NCBI GenBank assembly: GCA_023430425.1
Contig: JAEZAR010000422.1
Span: 1-5,920 of the forward strand
Length of the DNA: 5,920 nt
Reading direction: 5' to 3'
Origin: Actinomycetes bacterium
Lineage (GTDB): Bacteria > Actinomycetota > Actinomycetes > Actinomycetales > Cellulomonadaceae
The notes below the pieces were generated by a model that saw only the letters and a list, made by a program, of their open reading frames with translations, did no database searches and was not told where the DNA came from. This document shows, piece after piece, positions 1 through 5,813 of the stretch. Within the stretch, counting starts at the first letter, position 1. The number at the start of each line of letters is the position of its first letter. A program made the position numbers and the translations under genes.

Positions 1-2
1 CC

Positions 3-3000
3 CCCGCCCTGCGCGAGGCCGAGGGCGTCGTCACGGCCTTCGTCCAGCTGGCGGCGCCGTCCGGCGTCGAGACCGCCGAGGAGGGCGGGGACGCCGCGGA
101 CGTGGTCGCCGCCGTCGCCGACGTCGAGGCGCTCGCCGACGAGGTGGTGCCGGCCGACGCCGGCGCCCGCGTCGCCGCCTCGACCCCCGTCAAGGTCGCG
201 GTGACCGCGAACGTCGTGCCGGGCGTCGTCGTGACCGGTGACGCGACCGAGATCGCGGCGCTGGCCGAGGACCCGTCGGTCGTCGCGGTGCACCTCGTGG
301 TGCCGAAGACCGTCGACAACATGGGCACCGACGTCCTCACGCGGGCCGCCCAGGCCTGGACCGCGACCGGGATGACGGGCGCGGGCGTGACCATCGGCGT
401 CATCGACACCGGCGTCGACTACACCCACGCGACGTTCGGCGGCCCCGGGACCACGGAGGCCTACGCGGAGGCCTACGGCGCCGACGGCACGGGGCCGGTG
501 CCCGACGGGCTGTACGACCCCGCCAAGTTCCTCGGCGGGTACGACTTCGCCGGGCCCACGTACGACGCCGGCGGGAGCACCCTGGCCGCGCTCGTCCCGC
601 AGCCCGACGAGAACCCGATCGACGCCCCGCACACCGCCGGCGGCGGCCACGGCAGCCACGTGGCGGGCACCGCGGCGGGCTACGGCGTGACCCCGGACGG
701 CGCGACGTTCCGCGGCGACCACACCACCCTCACCGACGTCGCCGACTGGCTCGTCGGCCCGGGCAGCGCGCCCGAGGCCGGCGTCTACGCGCTCAAGGTC
801 TTCGGCGACGTCGGCGGCAGCACGGGCCTCGTCGTCCAGGCCCTCGACTGGGCCGCCGACCCGAACGGGGACGGTGACTTCAGCGACCACCTCGACATCG
901 TCAACATGTCGCTCGGCTCGGACCTGAGCCCTGCGGACGACCCCGAGAGCCTGTTCGTCGACGAGCTGACCGCGCTCGGCGTCCTCACGGTGACCTCGGC
1001 GGGCAACGGTGGCGACCAGACCGACGTCGGCGGCTCGCCCGGCAACTCGGCGAGCGCCCTGACCGTCGCGAACTCGGTCGGCCTCACGCAGACCTACGAC
1101 GCCGTCGAGGTCGTCGAGGCGCCGGACCCCGCGCTCGTCGGGCAGCACGCGGCCCAGAACACCGTCAACTACGCGGGGGGCGAGGACGTCACGGCGCCCG
1201 TGTCGTACGTGGGCGGCGACGTGGACGGCTGCACGGTGGACGAGCAGAACACCCTCGAGCCGTTCGCCGACGAGATCGCCGGCACGATCGTGTGGCTCTG
1301 GTGGGACGACGACGACTCGTCCCGCAGGTGCGGCAGCACCGTGCGGTGGGACAACGCCGAGGCCGTCGGCGCCGTCGGGGTCCTGATCGGCACCGAGCTG
1401 CCCGTCTTCCCGGCGGGCATCGCCGGCAACGCCGGGATCCCGGGCGCCCAGCTCACCGCTGCGTCGACCGACGCGCTCCTGCCGGCGATCCAGGCCGCGA
1501 CGTCCGAGGCGCCCGTCGTGGTGCACCTCGGCCCTTCGCTCGCGAACGCGGCCTTCGTCACCGACCCCGCGCTCGCCGACACGCTCAACAGCGGGTCGTC
1601 GCGCGGCGTCCACGGATCGCTCGGGGTGGTCAAGCCCGACGTCGCCGCGCCGGGCACGCTCATCAGCTCCGCCGCCTCCGGCAGCGGCAACGACCGCGTG
1701 ACCTACTCGGGCACATCGATGGCCTCGCCCCACGTGGCCGGGATCGCCGCGCTCGTGGCGCAGGCGCACCCGGGCTACTCGCCCCAGCAGGTCAAGGCGG
1801 CCGTCATGAACACCGCCACCCACGACGTGTACAGCGGGCTCGGGCAGACGGGTCCCGTGTACGGCCCGGAGCGGGTCGGCTCGGGCCGGGTGGACGCCCT
1901 CGACGCCGTGCAGGCGTCGGTGCTCGCCTACGACACCGCGAACCCCGCCCTCGTCTCCGTGACCTTCGGGCTCGTGGACGTCGCGGACGAGGTGGTGGTG
2001 CTCGAGCGCACCGTCACGGTCGCCGACACCGCCGGCGCCGGCGGCACGTTCGCGACGTCGTTCGACCAGGCCACCACCGCGGGCGGCGCGTCGGTGACCG
2101 TCGCCCCGGCGCAGGTCGTCGTGCCGGCGGGCGGGACCGCGACGGTGACGGTGACGCTCACCGTGGACCCGGCCACCCTGACCCGGGACATCGACCCGAC
2201 GCAGGCGACGTCCTACCTCGGCGGCGTCCCGCGCGAGTACGTGACGACGATCTCGGGCCGGCTGGTGCTGACGCCGGCCGGCGGCCCCGAGCTCCGCGTG
2301 CCGGTGCAGGCGGCGCCGCGGCCGGTGAGCGCACTCACCTCCCCGACCGTCCGCTTCGCGGCCGACCAGACGGCTGCGCCGCTCGTCGTCGAGGGTCGCG
2401 GCGTGGCGACGGGCGGCTGGTACTCGCTCATGGCGCCGTTCGGGCTCGTCGCCACGAGCCCGGAGCTGCCCGACGGCGGGGCGACCCCCCCGTCGGCCCT
2501 GCGCGCCGCCGACCTGCAGCACGTCGGGTTCACCTCGACGGCCCCGGAGGTCGCGGCCGCGGGAGGCGACCCGGCGGCCGACGGGGTGATGGCGCTCGGC
2601 ATCTCCACGTACGGCGAGTGGGCCACGCTCGGCGGCGTCATCGTCCCGGTCATCGACACCGACGTGGACGGCGACGGCATCTGGGACTTCGAGACGTACG
2701 TCTGGAAGCTCGCCGCCGAGATGGACCTCACGACCGTCGAGACCTACGCCCTGACCTACGACCCGTCGTCGGGCTACGGCTTCGGCGACCGCGTGGACAT
2801 CTGGACGGCGAACGGCATCGGAGCACCGCTGGACACCTCCGTGTTCGACAGCGACGTCCTCGTGGTGCCGATGGGGCTCGCGGCGCTCGGGGTCGAGCCG
2901 GGTGACACGCCGACCTTCGCCCTCGCGACGTACTCCCCGTACGAGGGCGTCGCGGGCGGGTTCGTCGACGAGGTGGGGCCGTTCACCGTGGACGCGTACG

Positions 3001-3518
3001 ACCCGCCGGTCTGGTTCGACTCCGACCCGGGCGTCGTCGAGAGCACCCTGTGGTACCTCGGCCAGCCGGGCTCCGACGTCGTCGTGCACCGGCGCGCGGA
3101 CGTCACCGACGCCGACCTGCTGGTGCTGCACACGCACAACGACGGCGCCACGGCGGCGCGGGCCCAGGTGGTCGACGTCGAGGTCGAGGCCCCGCTCGCC
3201 CCGTCGAGGACCGACGCCGTCGCACCGCGCGCCGTGCCGCGCGGGGTGCCGGTCCCGGTGACGGCGCTCGTGCGCACCGGTGGCCCGACGCCGACCGGCA
3301 CCGTCTCGGTGCACGAGGGCGACGAGCTCCTGGCCTCGGCGCGCGTCGCCGCGGCCGGCCGCACCGGCCTCGCCGTGGCGCTGGTGCGCGGCCTCCCGGC
3401 GGGTGAGCACGTCCTCACGGTCACCTACAGCGGCAACGACCTGGTCGCGCCGTCGTCGGACACCGTCCGGGTCCGGGTCACCACCCCGCGCCTGCCCGGC
3501 CGGCCGGGCTGGGTGTGA
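3..3518 (+). CDS. Secreted subtilisin-like serine protease (S8, Vpr-like, PA insert), 5' partial
   Basis: This is an exported endopeptidase of family S8. The frame is open to the left edge, so the true start and signal peptide are outside; the in-frame GTG at 102 is inside the propeptide and is not a credible start. Counting codons from base 3 (1171 visible), residues 1-100 resemble an I9-type propeptide. The catalytic Asp is D135 in VIDTGVD (405-407), the His is H216 in GHGSHVAGT (648-650), the oxyanion-hole Asn is N335 in SAGNGG (1005-1007), and the Ser is S572 in GTSMASPHVAG (1716-1718). A PA-like domain of about 100 residues (roughly 405-505) sits between Asn and Ser, as in Bacillus Vpr. 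It holds the only two visible cysteines, C410 and C443. Residues about 640-772 look like the Fn3/C5a-peptidase beta domain. A beta-rich region with an Asp-rich loop follows, then an Ig-like group-3 domain (about 1075-1163, TVTYSGND). There is no LPXTG or membrane anchor, so the protein is probably released. The family call is firm; the substrate is unknown. Confidence 0.95.
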   Translation, partial: PALREAEGVVTAFVQLAAPSGVETAEEGGDAADVVAAVADVEALADEVVPADAGARVAASTPVKVAVTANVVPGVVVTGDATEIAALAEDPSVVAVHLVVPKTVDNMGTDVLTRAAQAWTATGMTGAGVTIGVIDTGVDYTHATFGGPGTTEAYAEAYGADGTGPVPDGLYDPAKFLGGYDFAGPTYDAGGSTLAALVPQPDENPIDAPHTAGGGHGSHVAGTAAGYGVTPDGATFRGDHTTLTDVADWLVGPGSAPEAGVYALKVFGDVGGSTGLVVQALDWAADPNGDGDFSDHLDIVNMSLGSDLSPADDPESLFVDELTALGVLTVTSAGNGGDQTDVGGSPGNSASALTVANSVGLTQTYDAVEVVEAPDPALVGQHAAQNTVNYAGGEDVTAPVSYVGGDVDGCTVDEQNTLEPFADEIAGTIVWLWWDDDDSSRRCGSTVRWDNAEAVGAVGVLIGTELPVFPAGIAGNAGIPGAQLTAASTDALLPAIQAATSEAPVVVHLGPSLANAAFVTDPALADTLNSGSSRGVHGSLGVVKPDVAAPGTLISSAASGSGNDRVTYSGTSMASPHVAGIAALVAQAHPGYSPQQVKAAVMNTATHDVYSGLGQTGPVYGPERVGSGRVDALDAVQASVLAYDTANPALVSVTFGLVDVADEVVVLERTVTVADTAGAGGTFATSFDQATTAGGASVTVAPAQVVVPAGGTATVTVTLTVDPATLTRDIDPTQATSYLGGVPREYVTTISGRLVLTPAGGPELRVPVQAAPRPVSALTSPTVRFAADQTAAPLVVEGRGVATGGWYSLMAPFGLVATSPELPDGGATPPSALRAADLQHVGFTSTAPEVAAAGGDPAADGVMALGISTYGEWATLGGVIVPVIDTDVDGDGIWDFETYVWKLAAEMDLTTVETYALTYDPSSGYGFGDRVDIWTANGIGAPLDTSVFDSDVLVVPMGLAALGVEPGDTPTFALATYSPYEGVAGGFVDEVGPFTVDAYDPPVWFDSDPGVVESTLWYLGQPGSDVVVHRRADVTDADLLVLHTHNDGATAARAQVVDVEVEAPLAPSRTDAVAPRAVPRGVPVPVTALVRTGGPTPTGTVSVHEGDELLASARVAAAGRTGLAVALVRGLPAGEHVLTVTYSGNDLVAPSSDTVRVRVTTPRLPGRPGWV
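858..890 (+). other. Asp-rich loop in the protease catalytic domain (possible Ca2+ site)
   Basis: The codons read DPNGDGDFSDH, directly before the strand DIVNMSLGS. Acidic DxNGDGDxxD loops often bind calcium in secreted subtilases and stabilise them outside the cell. The motif is seen directly; metal binding is inferred. Confidence 0.45.
1218..1520 (+). other. PA-like domain inserted in the protease
   Basis: This segment interrupts the catalytic domain between the oxyanion Asn and the nucleophilic Ser. It shows the usual PA pattern: a hydrophobic strand (AGTIVWLWW), an Ala/Gly-rich helix (NAEAVGAVGVLIG), and the IPGAQLTAA turn before a second helix. PA inserts in Vpr-like, lactocepin and plant subtilases help place substrate and restrict access to the active site. 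The two cysteines (codons 1230 and 1329) are the only ones in the visible protein and could form a disulfide within the domain. The boundaries are approximate. Confidence 0.7.
2655..2690 (+). other. DxDxDGDG acidic loop in the protease C-terminal region
   Basis: The codons read DTDVDGDGIWDF, close to the calcium loop of dockerin and EF-hand-like extracellular repeats (D-x-D-x-D-G-x-x-x-x-x-D). It lies in the beta-rich region after the Fn3-like domain, so it is probably structural. No second copy was found, so this is not a paired dockerin. Confidence 0.4.
3225..3500 (+). other. C-terminal bacterial Ig-like (group 3) domain of the protease
   Basis: The segment starts with VPRGVPVPVTALV, continues with PTGTVSVHEGDELLA and ends with GEHVLTVTYSGNDLVAPS. 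This is the strand pattern and YSGD/N signature of Big group-3 Ig-like domains found at the ends of actinobacterial secreted proteins. It is likely a spacer or carbohydrate/surface-binding module. The polypeptide ends about 12 residues later with PGRPGWV and no sorting signal. Confidence 0.65.
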
Positions 3519-3573
3519 GGGTGCCCGCCCGAGGGATGAGGGTGGCCGCGGGATGACGCCGCCCTGAGCCTCG

Positions 3574-3615
3574 ACGCACGAGGGCCCGGCCCCTGGGGGC
3601 CGGGCCCTCGTGCGT
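3574..3615. terminator. Bidirectional hairpin terminator between convergent genes
   Basis: Bases 3574-3593 and 3596-3615 are perfect reverse complements, 20 bases each with two bases between, so the real hairpin is about 19 bp with a 4-nt loop. It starts 55 bases after the protease stop and ends two bases before the stop of the convergent redox gene. It can fold equally in either transcript and so probably serves both. No U-tract follows on either strand, which is common for actinobacterial terminators. Confidence 0.88.
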
Positions 3616-3617
3616 GG

Positions 3618-5006
3618 TCAGGCCTCGGCGGCGACCTCACGGGCTGCCGCGCGCGAGCGGCGCACGCGGCTGGTGACCAGGTGGACGAGCCAGGCGACCG
3701 CGAACGCCGCCGCGAAGAGCGCCGCGGCGACGACCGGGCTCTGCATGACCTCCGGGTCCACCACCATGACGACCGCCAGCGCGAGCATCGTGACGCCCGC
3801 GAACAGCTTGAGCAGCTCGCCGTGCTTCTCCTGCAGCTTGGCCGCGCGCATCGTGACGACCGCGACGCCGAAGACGAGGAGCTCGTCGAGCAGGAACGGG
3901 ACCATGTAGGCCACGAACAGGGCGGCGGCCTCCGCGAAGCCGACGCCGTTCGCCTGGAGCAGTCCCGTCCACAGGACCGGGAAGCCGGCGGTGCAGGGGG
4001 TCTCGAGCAGGGAGACGGCCACCCCGAGGGCGACCGTCGCGGCGAGCGCGGGCGCCAGCCGGTGGTGGGCGGCCGCCGCCCGGATCCGCTTGTAGATCCC
4101 CGGCTTCGCCGAGTCGGAGATCGTGAACGACAGGCCCTTCTTGAACGCGAAGTAGTCCTTGATGCTCACCACGGCGAACACCCCCGCCGCGACGCCCACG
4201 ACCACCTGGATCCAGTCGAGGAACCCGACCACCGTCAGCGCGGAGTAGATGCCGGCCATGTACAGCGCGTACATGGCGGCGGTGACGACGAGGAAGGTGG
4301 TCCCGATCGCCACGACGCGCCGCCGCGAGGCGGTGCGGACGACGATCGTCAGGAGGACGGAGATCACCCACAGCGAGCACGGGTTCACGCCGTCGACGAA
4401 ACCGATGATCACCGTGGAGACCAGCAGGTTCTGGTCGTCGAGGGAGACGGTGCCCACGAACGGCACGTCGATCTGGGCGCCCGTCTCGTCCGGCGCGCAG
4501 GCCAGGGAGTCGGGGTCCTCGCAGGTGCCGGCGCCCGGGGTACCGTACACGCCGGCCGGCAGGCGCTCACCGGCGGCGGCGCGGGCGATCCCGTCGGCGA
4601 CGTCCTGCGCGATCGCGTCCGTCCAGCCGATCCACACCCGCTCGTCGATGACCGTGACCGGGACGCTGCCCGCGTCGAAGCCCAGCTCGTCACCGGCCCG
4701 GCGGAACAGCTCCTGGTTGGCCGTGTCGTGCCAGACCTCGTAGGTGGTGACGTCGAGGTCGTGGTCGAGCGCCATCTCGTCGAGCCACTCCAGCTCGTCC
4801 TCGCACTTCGGGCACTCGCGCCCGTACCAGAGCGTGATCTCGACGGTGGTGTCGCCCGCCTCCGCGGCCGTGACGGTCGGGATCGCCGCGGGCCCGGCGG
4901 CCGCCGCCTGGGCGGGCAGGACCACTGCGGCCAGCGCGCCGAGGAGCGCGAGGCCCGTCCGAAGGCGGGCGTGCAGGCCGCGGCGAGGGGCGGGCGCGTC
5001 GGTCAT
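3618..5006 (-). CDS. Exported thioredoxin/glutaredoxin-like domain fused to CcdA-like membrane electron carrier
   Basis: The 462-residue product likely passes reducing equivalents from the cytoplasm to thiols outside the membrane. Residues 1-36 are a signal peptide (RR near the N-terminus, hydrophobic core, AQA-like cleavage site). Residues about 54-150 form a thioredoxin-fold domain with C65-P-K-C68 and a cis-Pro loop (VP116V). The linker carries another pair, C162 and C170. Seven hydrophobic segments follow, at about 195-223, 231-258, 262-284, 317-347, 357-385, 400-417 and 424-446. C210 (DGVNPC, segment 1) and C338 (ETPCTAGFP, segment 4) match the buried cysteine pair of CcdA/DsbD-beta. Positive loops (RTASRRR, KKG..KRIR, RVRRSR) place the redox domain outside and the C-terminus inside. 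The start at 5006 is chosen for its GGAGGA five bases upstream and because the signal peptide follows; the GTG at 5036 has no such site. The electron donor and substrates are not shown by the sequence. The gene converges on the protease and lies 149 bases downstream of the ATPase gene on the same strand. Confidence 0.9.
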   Translation of the reverse strand: MTDAPAPRRGLHARLRTGLALLGALAAVVLPAQAAAAGPAAIPTVTAAEAGDTTVEITLWYGRECPKCEDELEWLDEMALDHDLDVTTYEVWHDTANQELFRRAGDELGFDAGSVPVTVIDERVWIGWTDAIAQDVADGIARAAAGERLPAGVYGTPGAGTCEDPDSLACAPDETGAQIDVPFVGTVSLDDQNLLVSTVIIGFVDGVNPCSLWVISVLLTIVVRTASRRRVVAIGTTFLVVTAAMYALYMAGIYSALTVVGFLDWIQVVVGVAAGVFAVVSIKDYFAFKKGLSFTISDSAKPGIYKRIRAAAAHHRLAPALAATVALGVAVSLLETPCTAGFPVLWTGLLQANGVGFAEAAALFVAYMVPFLLDELLVFGVAVVTMRAAKLQEKHGELLKLFAGVTMLALAVVMVVDPEVMQSPVVAAALFAAAFAVAWLVHLVTSRVRRSRAAAREVAAEA

Positions 5007-5011
5007 GGCCG

Positions 5012-5017
5012 TCCTCC
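5012..5017 (-). promoter_or_regulatory. Shine-Dalgarno site deciding the redox gene start
   Basis: On the minus strand GGAGGA lies five bases before the ATG at 5006-5004. This favours the 462-residue protein over the 10-residue-longer reading from the GTG at 5036. Confidence 0.85.
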
Positions 5018-5110
5018 AGGAGCCGGCGGACCGCACCGGCCCGCCGCATCATTCTCGGCAGGTGGGGGCTCCCGCCCGGTGGGAACTACGTCCCGCAGGT
5101 GGCGCGGTGC

Positions 5111-5142
5111 CGGGTCGCGGGCGCGGCGCCCGAGGCGACCCG
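5111..5142 (-). terminator. Hairpin downstream of the ATPase gene
   Basis: Outer arms CGGGTCGC (5111-5118) and GCGACCCG (5135-5142) are perfectly complementary. Inner arms GGGCG (5119-5123) and CGCCC (5127-5131) add five more pairs around a 3-nt loop, with a 3-nt bulge at 5132-5134. The structure begins 13 bases beyond the ATPase stop, where a terminator is expected. There is no U-tract. If it works, the redox gene must have its own promoter within about 5018-5110; I found no convincing -10/-35 pair there. Confidence 0.65.
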
Positions 5143-5155
5143 CTGGTCACGGGCC

Positions 5156-5674
5156 TCAGTAGTCGTCGAGGTCGAGCTCGAACCACACCGTCTTGCCGCC
5201 CTCCGCGTGCTCGTCGACGCCCCAGCGGTGGGACATCGCCTCGACGATCGCCATGCCGCGGCCGGCGGGGGCGATCGGCTCGGGGTGCAGCACCACCGGC
5301 CGCGCCGCCACGTTGTCGGTGATCGCGACCCGGACCCACTCGTCGTCGCTGGTGAACTCGATGCGGATCGGCTGGTCGGCGGCGTGCTCCGTGCCGTGGA
5401 GCACCGCGTTGGCGAGCAGCTCGCTCGACAGCAGCTCCACGACCTGGTTCGCCATCCCGGTCACCCCGGCCGACGCGGCCACGCGCACGACCCAGTGCCG
5501 CCCGACGGCGACCGACCGCCGCTGCGGGGGCAGGTCCAGGACGAGGACGTCGTCGGAGTCGGGCATGGGCGGGGACGAGCGGGGGTCCGTGCCGCCCGGC
5601 GCGTGGGCGCCCGAGCCGGGCACCAGACGCAGGGAGCGGCCGGTCGACGTCCGGCGGGCGGGCTCACCGCTCAT
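5156..5674 (-). CDS. RsbW/SpoIIAB-like GHKL ATPase (putative anti-sigma factor kinase)
   Basis: The 172-residue cytoplasmic protein resembles the HATPase_c_2 proteins common in actinobacteria. These bind a sigma factor and/or phosphorylate a serine on an STAS-domain antagonist. The N box is visible as E85LLANAVLHG with the Mg-ligand Asn at N89. The ATP-lid glycine box is G138-R-G-M at 138-141, followed by an Ala/Ile/Val-rich helix and the WGVDEH..GGKTVWFEL end typical of the family. The G1 box is non-standard: ITD120NVAA lacks the glycine of the usual DxGxG. Residues 1-43 are a low-complexity Arg/Ser/Pro/Gly tail. There are no cysteines, membrane segments or other domains. The ATG at 5674 has AAGGGGAG just upstream; the internal ATG at 5566 has no Shine-Dalgarno. 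No sigma factor or STAS partner is in the window, so its target is unknown. Confidence 0.85.
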   Translation of the reverse strand: MSGEPARRTSTGRSLRLVPGSGAHAPGGTDPRSSPPMPDSDDVLVLDLPPQRRSVAVGRHWVVRVAASAGVTGMANQVVELLSSELLANAVLHGTEHAADQPIRIEFTSDDEWVRVAITDNVAARPVVLHPEPIAPAGRGMAIVEAMSHRWGVDEHAEGGKTVWFELDLDDY

Positions 5675-5678
5675 CCCG

Positions 5679-5686
5679 CTCCCCTT
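5679..5686 (-). promoter_or_regulatory. Shine-Dalgarno site of the ATPase gene
   Basis: On the minus strand AAGGGGAG lies four bases before the ATG at 5674-5672. It supports this start over the internal ATG 36 codons in. Confidence 0.65.
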
Positions 5687-5779
5687 CCCGTCGTGTCGCT
5701 GCGCGCCCCCTGAGCACCTTCCCAGCCTGCACCAGGGCCGTCCGCCCGGCGCGCCGAGCGCGGGTGAACTCGCCCCGTG

Positions 5780-5813
5780 CGGACAGGATCGTCCGTGATG
5801 TCCGGCGCCGGAC
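5780..5813. repeat. Cluster of GGAC/GTCC palindromes upstream of the ATPase gene
   Basis: Two symmetric sites are adjacent. CGGAC (5780-5784) and GTCCG (5791-5795) face each other across six bases. GTCCGGCGCCGGAC (5800-5813) is a perfect 14-base palindrome. Such paired dyads between divergent starts can be operators. In 75% GC DNA some dyads arise by chance, so the role is open. Confidence 0.4.

Noticed and set aside
102..104. GTG at 102 as the protease start
   Set aside because: The frame is open upstream to base 3 with propeptide-like sequence, and starting here would leave no signal peptide for a secreted protease.
1292..2905. 537-codon plus-strand frame inside the protease gene
   Set aside because: The product is Arg/Gly-dominated and lies in the +2 frame of a gene with all catalytic motifs intact; it is an out-of-frame shadow.
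5034..5036. GTG start for the redox gene, ten codons upstream
   Set aside because: No Shine-Dalgarno before it, whereas the ATG at 5006 has GGAGGA at five bases and begins a normal signal peptide.
5058..5102. GCAGGTGG repeated at 5058-5065 and 5095-5102, with a GGGA-N6-TCCC dyad between
   Set aside because: Eight-base repeats and four-base arms are expected by chance in DNA this GC-rich; no promoter elements line up with them.
3681..5162. 493-codon open frame on the plus strand opposite the redox gene
   Set aside because: Its product is low-complexity Asp/Arg/Glu/Gly/His with no domain, while the minus strand shows a signal peptide, CPKC, seven membrane segments and a good Shine-Dalgarno. 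It is a GC-bias shadow.
5099..5713. Plus-strand open frames of about 200 codons opposite the ATPase gene
   Set aside because: No recognisable motifs; the minus strand has the N box and ATP-lid motifs.
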